From: Chlorella sorokiniana
Taxonomy: Eukaryota; Chlorophyta; Trebouxiophyceae; Chlorellales; Chlorellaceae
Direction of reading: 5' to 3'
DNA length: 64,000 nucleotides
Assembly: GCA_025917655.1 (NCBI GenBank)
Contig: CP084614.1
Location: 186,001 to 250,000, forward strand
In this document: in pieces, positions 10,590 through 31,499 of the stretch
How the letters are laid out: every line of letters starts with the position of its first letter
How positions within the stretch are numbered: the stretch's first letter is position 1
Made by a program: the position numbers and the translations under genes
Notes under the pieces: generated by a model
Databases searched by the model: none
What the model was told of the DNA's origin: nothing
Seen by the model: only the letters and a program-made list of their open reading frames with translations

Positions 10590-13543
10590 TCAGCAGCCTG
10601 CACTTGCGGCACCCCCGCCGCCAGCTGCAGCTTCGCTGCCGCCGGACCCCGCGCCGTCGCCCGACGGCGTTTGCGCCACCCGCAAGGGGGCGACCGTGGC
10701 CACACGCAGCGCTGGTGTGGTGGAGATCTTGACCTGCATGAAGGCGAGGCACACCAGCAGCACGCCCATCGGATGCAAGGGAGCAAACCGACAGCCCGCT
10801 CGTAGCACGGCAGCGTGCCGGACGCCGGCAGGGCTGCCCAGAGCAGACCGCCCAGCGCGCTGCCTCACCTGCATGCTGGGCGGCGGCGGCTGGGAGTAAG
10901 CGGAGGGGCAGGGCTGGGGCAGGCCGTAAGGGGTGCCGGCGTACGGCAGCGCTCGTCCGTTGCCACCTGCAAGGGCGTGTTTGGGGGAGGGCGTTTGGAG
11001 CCAGCAGGCACAGCACGAGCCGGCAACTGTAAGCAATCCAGGAGAGAAGCAAACAAGAGGACCTTCCAGGCAGCCCTGCTGGTTGCCTGTCTTCCCCACA
11101 CACACAGGAGGCCGCTGCATCACAAAGTCACCTGCCGCCGCCATCTGCGCCGCCCAGCTCGTGTGGAACGTGGCCGCCGCCATCTCGGGGCAGGGGCTGG
11201 AGGTGATTGCGGCCATCAGCGCGTTCTGCTGTGCCCACACCGCCATCTTGTCCTGAGTCGGCGAAAGAGGCAGGAGGGACGGGTGCGTGCGTTGAAAGAG
11301 TTGAAAACTCGGCAAGGTCAGCCGCTGCAACGGCCTGCAACACCCTGGCCCCAGGCATTGAAGCGAAGACAGCCCAGGTGCGGGCGGTTGGGGGAGCGAG
11401 TCGGCCCAGCCTTGCAGGCAGCTGCTCATTGCTGCTTGCATGGCCCACCCAGGCCCCGCCGCAGCCCCGGCTCGCCTGTGTGCTCATGCTGCCGGTGCCG
11501 CGCTGGGCCGGTACCGCCTGTAGCTGCGCTTGCAGGCCGGCCATAAAGGCCCCGGGCGGCGGCGGCGGCGACACGAAGCCCCGGCATAGCCGTGCGGCGG
11601 CAGCAGGGCGAGGTCCGGGGCAAAGCCGCCCAAGGGCGAGGGGAGAGCTGCGCCGAAGCCGGCTCGCTGCAGCAGTGCGGCCTCTGCCAGCTGGGAGTGC
11701 GGCAGCGCTGCCGCTGCGCCGTGCCCTGCGCCCGCCAGGCTGGCGCCCTGCTGGGCTGCAAGCTCAGCGGGAAGCTGGGAGGCCTCTGCGGTACCGCCGC
11801 CGCCGCAGCCGTTTGTACCGCAGCCCATCATCAGGCTCTGCACGTACATCTGCTGCTGCAACGCCACCGCCTGCGCGGCGTGCGCTGCCGCAGCGTCGCA
11901 GTGCGCCGCGTAGCCCATGCCGGCGGCGGCGACGGGCGTGATGGGCGGCTGCGGCGCCGCCTCGGGGTCTTCCTTCACGGGAACAGGGGTGCCTCCCGCG
12001 GCAGCGGCAACGGCCACCTCACTGAACGCCTGCAGCTGCCGCCGCCGCTCGGGCGCGCTGCGCAGCTTCGCCGCTGGCATCCCGCGGCGGCGCGCTTGGC
12101 TCCGCTCAGCGCGTGCGGGGCTGCCCTCGGCGGGCCCGGCTGCTGCTGCGGCACCGGCGGCGCCTCTACCGGCGTGGAGCGCAGCAGCAGGGGTGGCGGC
12201 GGCGGCAGCTGCGGGGAGGCCGCTGGGCTCCCCACGAGCAGCTCTGCCAGGGAGGGCTGCCGGGCGGGCGCAGGGCGCTGCTCTGCCTGCCGCTGCTGCC
12301 CCTGCTGTGCCGCCGGCTGCAGCCGGCCGGTCGGCGGTGAGGTGGCCAGCGCTGCGGCGGCGGGCGGTGGGGCGGGCCCGTCGCCAGATGCCCCCTCCAG
12401 CTGCATGCCGACGACGCCGCCTGCGAGGGGGTAGCAGCAGCAGCCGCGTGCCATGCCGCTTCACAGCGTTCACAGCGTTCACAGCTGTGGCAGGGCGCCA
12501 GCATGGCCACCATGGAGGCTCGGAAACAACGCGGGGCAGAGGCTCTCAGCCGGTGGCCCCCTGTGTTCCCCTCCGCGGCCCTCCCGGCCCTGCCATTGTG
12601 GTTGTTGCCCACTGCGGGGGCGCAGACCTGCCCTACAAAACGAGCAATCCAGCAGGCACTGCGACAGCGCGCGGCCGGCTCACCCTCTCCCTCCTGTGGC
12701 GCCCCAGCCCCGCCGCTGCCCAGCAGCCAGTTGAGGTCCAAGCTGTTCATGCTGGCCATGTTGCTCAGCCGTCCGCCGCCCAGGCTGCACGCCAGCAGGG
12801 GCGGGGGGGCGCGCACAGTGATCACGCGTGTCCGCACAAAGGGCAAGCTGCAGCAGGCCGGGAAGTTGAACAACACCAGACGGGCATCCATTGAGCGCCC
12901 AAGGCCGGGCTGCACATCGGGCGCCAGCGGCAGCAGGGGCCCGCGCTGCGGCCCAGCATGGAGTGCACTGTCGAGTGCGGGATGACTGCAACTGCTGCTG
13001 GGCACCAGCGGCGACCTCATGCATCTGGGAGCGGCCGCAGTGGGCTGGGGACAGTCGTCCCTCGCCTGAACAGGCGTCCGGAGCCGGGCAGCAGCTGCGA
13101 GGGGGCGCGGGAGTCGAGGCGGGCGCCGCCGGCGGCTGCCAGGAAGTTGTCCAGGCTCGGCGACAGGGGCAGCAGGCTGTCGAAGGAATCGTCTGCGGGC
13201 ACCGGTGTTGGGCAAGGGCGGGCAGGCGGGCTTGGCAGGCGACACAAGCAAAGTGGCGCGGCACCTTCACGGAGAGCGCGTTCGGGCAGCATGGAGGGCG
13301 GTCGCGACGTCAAGCCCAGCATGCTGGCCCTGAATGACAGCAGCCAAGGGTCCCACGATGCGGATCGCGCACCCAGGGCAAGGCTGGAAAGCCGCGCGGA
13401 TGCCCCGCGCGCCCCGGCGGCAGCGGCGGGCGCCCGCCGCCGTGGGGCGCGACGGGCGGCCGCGGCCGCTCGTCGGGCGACCTCGCCAAGGCCTCGGGCG
13501 GGGTGCCGCTGTGGGCGGCAAAGGGAGTGTGGTAGCCAGCCAT
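10590..13543 (-). CDS. Unrecognised Ala/Gln/Pro-rich protein
   Basis: Not recognised. Phase-consistent exons, in order of transcription: 13265-13543 (start MAGYHTPFAAHSGTPPEAL), 13066-13192, 12684-12847, 11449-12420, 11132-11252, 10869-10966 and 10590-10733 (stop). Short conserved-looking segments sit among low-complexity sequence: PLSPSLDNFL, NMASMNSLDLNWLLGSG, SAPERRRQLQAFSEV, ALQQQMYVQSLMM, KMAVWAQQNALMAAI. There is no membrane segment, signal peptide or known fold. The pattern of short hydrophobic islands in Q/A/P-rich filler resembles transcriptional or RNA regulatory proteins, but that is only an impression. Frame breaks lie in the first exon and at about 11579-11582 (one missing base) and 12090. 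The intron after 13066 has a GC donor. Confidence 0.55.
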
Positions 13544-14393
13544 GCCCTCCAGGGTTTCTCGGCCTGCAGCAACGCATCCGAGGCTCGGCCGTCGGCGGCG
13601 CCGGTGGCGCTCGGGACCGCTCGTTGTGTTGGAGCCACTGCTGGCCGGCAGCAGCCTGCAGGTCAATCTGGCAGGCTCAAGCCTCACCAGGCGTGTCGCT
13701 TAGCGTCCTTGCCTTGTCAGCGGCTGCACGGGCGGGCCTCAAGCTGCAAGAGGCCGCCCAGAGACTTGCTTGTGCGACTCGGGGGCGTCTGGCGTTCCAG
13801 CTGGGTCGGATGTGGTCGGGGACCAGGGCCGAAGCACATGGGAAGCCTGAGGTGAGAGCTTGGAGGGGAGGAAGGCTGCTGAGTCACTGCAACTCGCAGA
13901 CTGGGACAAACACGCAAGGCGGCGAGGTGAAGAGACAAATCGGGGTTGCTTGAATTTAACAAGATGCTCTCCGTCCCGGGAGGCCGTTAGTCAACCAGTC
14001 CCCCCGCCCAAGACGGCGGCTGGCACCTGCCGACGACGTCGAGGTTGTGACCTCCGCCGCGGCTGCCCGGTCATGCGCGCAGCTGGTCAAATCTGGTGAT
14101 CAAATGCTGTTGTAAGCTTGTGTGGGATGGGATCCACGCAGTGCCATGTGGGCGAAGTAGGGCCTGTGCACCAAGCTCACATGGCACACGCTGCGGATGG
14201 CGCCGCTTGGCGGCGGCAAGCTTGTGCCAGCTGGCTGTCCTGCTTCTATCCCTCTCTCGTTGCCGTGATTGGCAGAAAGCGAAAGTTGGCGATGAAGAAG
14301 TAATCAGACGGCAACTCCAGCAGCTGTAGACGCAATGGTTCCTCCTCGACAGCCTTGAGCAGCACTAGCGATCCCGCACGCCCCGCTCGCACA
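13544..14393. promoter_or_regulatory. Divergent promoter region
   Basis: The 850 bases between the start of the minus-strand Ala/Gln-rich gene and the start of the Ca2+-ATPase must carry both promoters and 5' UTRs. An ATTGG (inverted CCAAT) lies near 14268. No TATA box or coding exon was convincing. Confidence 0.45.
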
Positions 14394-24350
<9,957 letters not shown>

Positions 24351-24889
24351 CCCCCGTATGCGCAGCTCTGCACAGCCCCACGCTCTTGTGTTGATGCCCT
24401 GCCCCTTGCGCTTGCTCCTGCTCCTGCTGCCTCTGCACAGGCCACCAGCAGCCTTTTTGTGCCGTGCCCAGGCAAGTGGCTGTTAAACTCCGGGCCATGA
24501 GTGCCACGATGGCAGCGGCGCGCGTCACAGGGCTGTCGTTTCAACAGAAGGGCTTGCACACGGCGGCTTGAATAAATTCCAACCAAGTGCTTCCAACAAA
24601 AAGCGTGTGTGGTGTGGCCGCGCGCGAGGCCGGCAGGCTCCGTGCCACAATGTGCGGCTTGGCGCCAGTGCGGTCAGTGAGCAGGGGGCAGTGAGGCAGA
24701 GATAAGGCGTGCGCAGCCAGTTTGGGTAGAAGAGAAGAACCCACAAGGGGCTTGACGGGAGGAAGGGGGTATGTTGAAGCGGGAGGGCTGTGTGTTGAGG
24801 GATGCTGGCACGCCAAACGCAAGGCGGTGTGCGAATGCACACGGCTCTTGCTATATTTCCTCGCTATAGTTATACATAGAAGGGCCTGC
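24351..24889. other. Convergent 3' intergenic region
   Basis: The space between the Ca2+-ATPase stop and the stop of the starch-protein gene. It holds both 3' UTRs. No supported gene, RNA or repeat is visible. Confidence 0.6.
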
Positions 24890-27800
24890 CTACAAGATTG
24901 GGCTGAGGCCGTCGCGCAGCGTGCCACGGTCGCGCGGCAGCGTCGGCACGCTGCGCAGCTGCAGGTTCGGGAGGGAGGGGGGTTGTCGAGGAGAGGCAGG
25001 GAAACTGGGGAGGGCGTGGCGATACGCAATGCGCAGAGCGGCCCACTCGCTGGCGCCACTCCGTCCATTGTTAACGCCCGCCGCTGACCCGCAGGCGATT
25101 GCTGCCTTTGCTGCGCTGCGCCTACGCCGCTGCAATCTCTGTATGCCCACCTCTCACCCCTTATACCCCCTACCCCCCGCACTCAACATACACTCCGGGA
25201 CCCCCCTCCCCCCCAACCAATCCACATGCTGAGGGACCCCCAAGCGCACCGTGGGGCTGTGGGCCAGGGCCAGGTCGTACCCAAAGTGGGGCACCGGGTT
25301 GTAGTAAGTGTCCATTGTCTCGGTCACGTCCCAGTGCTCGCCTGCATGGGCGCATGGGCAGGGGGCAGGGGGCAGGGGGCCAGGGGGAGGGGTCGAGGGC
25401 GGGGGCGGGGCGCGCGAGTGCCTGCATTCCTACAAACCTCACACCCACAAGCCTTTCCCCCACCAGATTTCACACCCAACTCACTGAACCCCCCCCCACA
25501 CACACACACACACCACAAACACACAGACCCAGCCCACCGTTGGCCCCCATACGCACGCACCCGTGCTGCTGTGGCCGTACTTCTGCACCGCCCTGTCGCC
25601 CAGGTGGTTCTCCCCCACCAGCGGTTGTAGCGCTCGCCGCCGCCCGACACGCTCCACGTCTCGCCCTGCAGGGAGGTTGGGGCAAGGGGAAAAGAGAGGG
25701 GGGGGGGGGGGGGGGCGCGTGAGTGGCTGTTGCTTTCATGTTTGTGGCCTTGCAAGGGGCCGGAAGGGAGGGGTGGGAGGCACGGCGTGCTTCGCCAATG
25801 GAGCAGTACTGTCCATATCGTGTTGATGGAGCCCAACAGGCAGGCAGAGTATGGGAGGCCCTTGAAACAGCTTCCCCCGACAGCGCCCTACACCCAAAGC
25901 AGCCTCTTCCTCTTCTCCTCTGTCCCCTCCAGGGCCCCCTCGCGCACCTTCTTGGTGCCACGGCCGCCCGCAAAGCTCTCCTCCCACTTGTCGCCCCACT
26001 GCTCCTGCGCACCGCCGGGCAGCTCACGCTCCGCCCACTTGTCGGTCCACTTGACGCAGCCGCCTGCAGCCGGAGCGCGGACAAGGTGTTGCAAGCAGAG
26101 AGCAGGCGTGGCGGGTGCAGCCAGAGCAGAGCGGGTCAGTCAAAGGCTGCAGGTTCTGAGCGGCGAGGTCTCCACACCGCCTATTGCCGCCCGTCAACGG
26201 CGGCAGCCAGCCGGGAGAGCCGATCCCCGCCGGTCGCATGCCGGTTGTTGATGGGGGCTGCTCTCGGCTGGCCTTGCGGCATCGGCCGCACCTCCCGGCC
26301 AGTGCCATGCCCCCAGTGCACGGAAGAAACGCCTGCCACCCTCTCCCAAAACGCACCCGATCCATCGTAGTTCTCCCCCACTTCTCATGCCAAACGTCCG
26401 CCCCCTTCCCGCCCCCACTTGTCGGCCCACTTCTCCGCGCGGCCGCCGCTGAAGTAGCGCTCCTCCCACTTCTCCTCCCACTCGTTGCCCTGTGGGTGGC
26501 GGCAAAGGGGAAGCGAGGCGGCGGTGCGGAACTCTGACACGCGGGAAAGGCACACAAGCTGGCGAGGCGCGGCGGGCCTTGCACTATCAACCAGCTCGCC
26601 AGAAGCTGCAGCGTGGACCCCATCACGGTAACCTGGACAGCGCCTCACCCCGCCGTTCTTGGCCCACTTGTGCGCCGAGCGTTCCACCGACGGCTGGTTG
26701 GCGTTGTGCTCAACCACGATCGCCTCCCGCCACGTCTCACGCCACGCGTCGCCTGCCAACAAAGGGGAAAAAAGAAGGGGAGGGGTGAGTCGAGGCAGGA
26801 CCGGGGGCTCTCGGGTTGTCCAGCTGAGCTGAGAGGGAGCAGCGCTGCAGCCACTGGTGCAGAAGCGCCGAGGGCAGCCCAGGGGCAGGCTGCGCAGCCC
26901 AATCATGCCTGCGCGCAGCGGCACGCTCAAGCCTGCGCCCCCCTCCCCCGCCTGCAGCCTTCATTGCCGCCAGTGCAAAGAACGGGAGCAGCAGCTCCTC
27001 ACCGCGCGCATTGCAGCCCCACTTCTCCGCCCCCATCTCCTTCATGCCCCGCCAGTCGCTGGCCTCCCACCATTTCTCGTACCACTGCGGCCAACAAAGA
27101 GGGGGGAGAGGGGGTGGGACGGCTCGTTCCTAGGATGTGCCAGCATCGGACGGTGTAGAAGCTGCCGTGGCAGCTGGAAGCGAACCCCACCTGCACGTCC
27201 CCCTTCTCGTCACAGCCCCGCACTTCAGTCCAGCGGTACCAGTAGCCATGTGGCCCCGTCTCCTCCCAGAACGGCGCTCCCAGTTGCCTGCAGGCGGCGG
27301 CAGCCAGCGCAGGGGGTTGAACGGCACTTCCGTGGAATGCTGCAGCGCGGCTGCCGTGAGGGCGGCATGCAGCGCGTCGCCCAAGCAGGGCAGCCAAGCA
27401 GCGCCGCAACAACGACAGCAAGCTATGTGCTCAGCCCAAGCTGCGCTGAGCAAGGCTGAACACCCCACCGCCTGCTTCCCACCCACCTTCAGGAGCCTCA
27501 GCCGGCGCCTCGACGGCGCTCTGGGAGGGCGGCGCCGCGACGTCGGCCGCCGGCGCCGCCGCCGCCGCCGCCTCAGCCTCTGGCTCCTGGAAGCGCAGCT
27601 GCAGCTCCGCTGGGAAGATGGAGGGGCCCGCAGACTCGGGGGCCTCTGGCCCCGCAAACTCGAGGGTGGTGGGTCCAGCGGGGCGCTCCAACACCGCCAC
27701 CTGCAGCCGGGACCCAGCAGCCGTCCGGTCGGTGCGGGCAGGCAAGCAAGCAGAGCGCTCCTCCTGCACCCTCAGCCCAGCTGGAAACAGCCGCTTGCAG

Positions 27801-28973
27801 CAGGAACTGGGAGCAGCCGCAGCGCTGGGGATGGTTGCCCCCGCCGCCCGCCGCCCCTGAGACGCTTGCCCCCGCATGCTGCACGGGGCCTCAGCAAGCG
27901 AGAAGGGTGACAGGCCGCCGGCTGCCAGTGCAGCTTGCTCTCACCTGGCTGGCCTGCGCCGCCATGGGCTGCATCGTGCGCCGCAGCTGCACCGGCCCGG
28001 TGTCCACCTTGTCCCCGAACCAAGAGTCCAGCCCAGCCTGGCTCCAGGACCCGCCGCCGCCGCCATCGCCGCCAGCGGGCGGGGAGCCGCCGGTTAGCGG
28101 CGCCTGGGCGCCAAAGCCCCGGCCGCTGCTGGACGCACCGCCGCTGCTGGGCCCCGCGCCATCCAGCAGCTCGTTTTCGTCTGACTCCCACACAAAGGAG
28201 GTGAAGGTGCGGGCGCGTGGTGCTGTCGCAATCGCGTCCGCCGCCGAGCGCCCGCCGCCGCCCGCGCCAACGTCCGAGCTGGAAAGCGTGGAGGTGGTGG
28301 AGGAGCTGATGCCCTTGCCGCTGCGGCGGTTGCGCGAGTCGGCTGGGTCCCGCTGCCGCACCGCCTCCAGGGCCTCTCTGGCCGCCGCCAGCAGCGACCC
28401 CTGCAGAACAATACAAACAACCCTCCCGGCTCCCTTCAGTAGGCGTGCAAAAGCACAGGAGAGAGCAGCCGCTGCGTAACTTGGATAACATGCCAGCACG
28501 GCGTATGGGATGGTCACTTGGCTGCGTTCAGCGGGCAAGCCAGCGACGCCAGCGGAGCATGCAGCACCCAGCGGCTGTGCCCAGCTCCCGCAGGGCACAA
28601 GGGCTGCAGCACCCAGCTCACCGCTCTGTCCACGAGCTCCTCCGCCTTCTGACTGCCGACCTCCGCAGGCTGCTGCTCCTGCTGCACGTCAGCCCCTGGC
28701 TGCGGCGGCGCAAGACAAGGGGAGCCAAGCGCTCAAGGACAGCACAGAGCAGGTGAACGCCACCGGGGCTCCTGAGCCCCTGCCGCCGCCGGTACGGCGC
28801 CCTGGTGTTCTCACCTCTTCGAACTGGAGAAAGTCTGCAAATTTGCGGTCGCTGCTGGTGGTCGGTGCTGCACGCCGCACGAGGCGGGGGCCGCGGCGGC
28901 AGGAGCGGCGGCGCAGGGCGCCAACACCAGTTGGTGCAGTGCTGCACATGTTGTGCAGCGCAACGGCCGACAT
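24890..28973 (-). CDS. ESV1/LESV-like tryptophan-repeat starch-binding protein, plastid-targeted
   Basis: In plants ESV1 and LESV are stromal proteins that bind starch glucan and help organise the granule matrix. Exons in order: 28815-28973, 28622-28699, 27945-28400, 27487-27700, 27191-27287, 27003-27084, 26649-26752, 26357-26489, 25948-26063, 25561-25665, 25250-25341, 24890-24958; about 568 aa. The start MSAVALHNMCSTAPTG and the Arg/Ser-rich first 40 residues fit a chloroplast transit peptide. A Ser/Ala-rich linker follows, then the Trp-rich domain with repeated W-x-E-K-W units (WYEKWWEASDW, DAWRETWREA, EWEEKWEERYFSGG, VWHEKWGENYDGSG, CVKWTDKWAE, EQWGDKWEE) and an EHWDVTETMDTYYNPVPHFG end. 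One junction (27487 to 27287) is out of phase by one base, and G-run errors lie at 26375-26379, 26401-26405 and 25612-25616. The family call is strong; ESV1 versus LESV was not resolved. Confidence 0.88.
25489..25530. repeat. CA microsatellite in an intron
   Basis: A CA-rich run in the intron between the last two large exons of the starch-protein gene. Confidence 0.8.
25698..25715. repeat. G18 homopolymer in an intron
   Basis: Eighteen consecutive G on the + strand, lying in the intron 25666-25947 of the minus-strand starch-protein gene. Its true length is doubtful given the homopolymer errors nearby. Confidence 0.85.
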
Positions 28974-30146
28974 TGTGCGCCTGCAGGGCTGCGAGCCCGC
29001 TACTGCGGGGTGTTGGCGCCGCGGCAGCGCCCAGGCCGACGATCGTTCTGAGGTAGAAACAGAGCCCGTCTACCTGCGTGAATGCTGCGTGAGAGCGATC
29101 ACAATGAACAACGGGGATGCGCGGTTGCGCCTGCGGCTGAACCCGACTGCCGGCAGTGAGGGCTCACAACCAAGTATCGGGACTAGACTCAAACGTGATG
29201 AAACGCATCGATCAGCGACATAATGTATGTGATGAGCGGGCCGGTGCCAATGTGAGTCTGCCAGATCAGAATCATTGGCCGCTGAGGTGGGCCGCCCGTT
29301 GCCGCGCTGGGTGCCAATATCGCACATGCCTCCGGCCGGGACACCGCCTGCGCTGAAGCTGCGCTCAGGTCTCCCCCTGCGGCATTGCAACCAGCATGCG
29401 GAATGATCAACGTTTTCCATTTGGCACCGGAACCTGCATTTGCACCCTCCACTGCTTCCTTTGCCGCCGCCCTGAACAACCAGAGCAAGCCGGCAGCGGC
29501 ACTGCCTGCATTCCTGCTTTTGTAGGATCATGTTGCTTTTCCTGTGCCCTGCCCCTCCGTACTGCCTTTCAGGAGCCATCAATGCCTTTCTTCTGAACCC
29601 TACTTCTGAACTGTAACCCGCACCTCTGCCAAGGCTTCAACACAGAGAAGATGCGCGCAAGGGGGCAGCGGCAGCTGCTTGCCCGTGCAGAGCCTTCCTC
29701 TGTTTTGCCCTCGCCAGCCTGTCAGGCCGCACAGGCGCTGTGCTCGCTGCTTCGCCCCTGCCCCCTCCTCCCCCTCAGCGGCGCATATGCAGCCTGCGCG
29801 CCTCTCATCCCTCCTCGCTCTTTCCTAGAGCGAGCAGCGTGCTGCAGTTAGCTGCTGAGGGGTTGGGTTTCATTGGTGCAAGGAGGAAAAGAAAGAGGGC
29901 GGGAACGCCAGGCAGCTTGGGCCAGGTGGGGGCTTGGGCCAGGAGGGCGGCGTCGAGCGGCAGCCGCGTGTGTCGAAAGCCCGAGGCATGGTGGGGTGGG
30001 TAAGGGTGGAGGCACGGAATGGCGAGTTCCAGCGAGTGCCATGTCAGCCTGGATGAAAGCAGCGGCCCGCACCGCCTGTGCCGCGCAGCAGCTGCACCCC
30101 CGCCCGGCGCGTGAGCCAAGCTGGCCGCCGCCAACCGAGCGGCGGC
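28974..30146. promoter_or_regulatory. Upstream region of the starch-protein gene and 3' region of the next gene
   Basis: About 1.2 kb with lower GC than the exons. It should contain the promoter and 5' UTR of the ESV1/LESV-like gene and the 3' UTR of the large minus-strand gene. Short open frames exist but none has splice support or family resemblance. Confidence 0.5.
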
Positions 30147-31129
30147 TCACGCCAGCGACCGTCCCCTCAGCCAGCTGTCGGCGGTGCTTCGGTCGTAGGG
30201 GCCCGTCTCTGCAGGGCGGAAGCAGGTGCGGCCAGGGGGAGGGGAGCGGTGACGAGAGGGTGGGGGGCAGGCGGAGGGGAGGGACGGGAGGACTGGCCGT
30301 GCTGCATGCGCTGCACAAGTTAAAATCAAAAGCCAGCCCTAGGCTGCGGCAACACCGCCCGCTTCGGGCACACGTATCGCCGCTCAGCCCTCAACGCATG
30401 CATTCCCACAAACGGCCAGCCGATGGGCGGGGGCGGGACAGCGCAGCGCTGCCAGCCGGCCTCACCCTTGGATGCAGCGTAGCGCGGCAGCGACTGCAGC
30501 AGCGCGTCCGATGATGAGGAGGCGGCGCTGGCGGCGGGCCCCAGCTCCGAGCTGCCGCCGGCCGGCGGCGCCAGCCCGCCTTCCCGCCCGCCGCCGCTGT
30601 CCAGGCTGCTGTGGGGCGAGCGCGGCGCCCAGGCCGCCGCCGCCGCAAACGACAGCGCCTGGCGCTGCGCCGCGGGCGGCAGGTGCGACGGCTGGGCCCC
30701 GCCAAACAGGCCGGCGCCGCCGTTGCCGCCGCCCAGCCCTGCCTCGCTGCCGGTGCTGGCCCGGCGAGGGTGCATGCCGTTGAGCGGCTCAGGCTTGTGG
30801 GTGGGGGCTTGAGGGGCGAGCCCCGGGCAGCAGGCTGCCCAGCATGTCCTGTAGAAAGAAACAAAGGCGGGAAGTGGGGGCAGAAACGAGGGTCAAACTG
30901 ATGATAAGCCTCTTTGTTGGCAGAGATCAGCCAGCAGGCGGCCAGGGTTCCGCCGCCACAACCACGCCGCCACGAGCCACAAGCAGGGCATGCGCTGCGG
31001 CGTGGAGCGCAGGAGACAGGCTCCGAAAACTTGAAAAACAAGAGGGAGGGGGAGGAGCAGGCTGCCGCAGGGGCAGGGGAGGCAGCAGGGCTCACCGAGA
31101 AGTCGGAGCCTTGGCTGTCCCTCAGCCCT

Positions 31130-31163
<34 letters not shown>

Positions 31164-31468
31164 TGCTGCCGTAGTCGTCGCCCAGCACAAAGTCGGCGAC
31201 GGAGACGGGCAGTGCGTGGGCGGGGAGTCGTCGAAGAGGGCGGCCTCTGCGACGGCAAAGGGCAGCAGCCCCAGTCCGTCTTCCTCGCCGGGGGCGGCGC
31301 GTGCCTTGGCGAGGGCGGCCTCGAGGGCGGAGGGGTTGAGGGAGCTGAGCAGCTGCTGCTGCGCCTGCTGCGCCTGCTGCGCCTGCTGCGCCTGCTGTGC
31401 GTGCTGCACGTGCTGCGCACGGTGGCCGGCCGACAGGTAGCCGCCGCCGCCCAGGTGCGCCGCCGGGG

Positions 31469-31499
<31 letters not shown>

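Noticed and set aside
28689-29582. Additional exons upstream of the starch-protein start
   Set aside because: The first ATG at 28973 opens a good transit peptide, and no spliced frame upstream was better.
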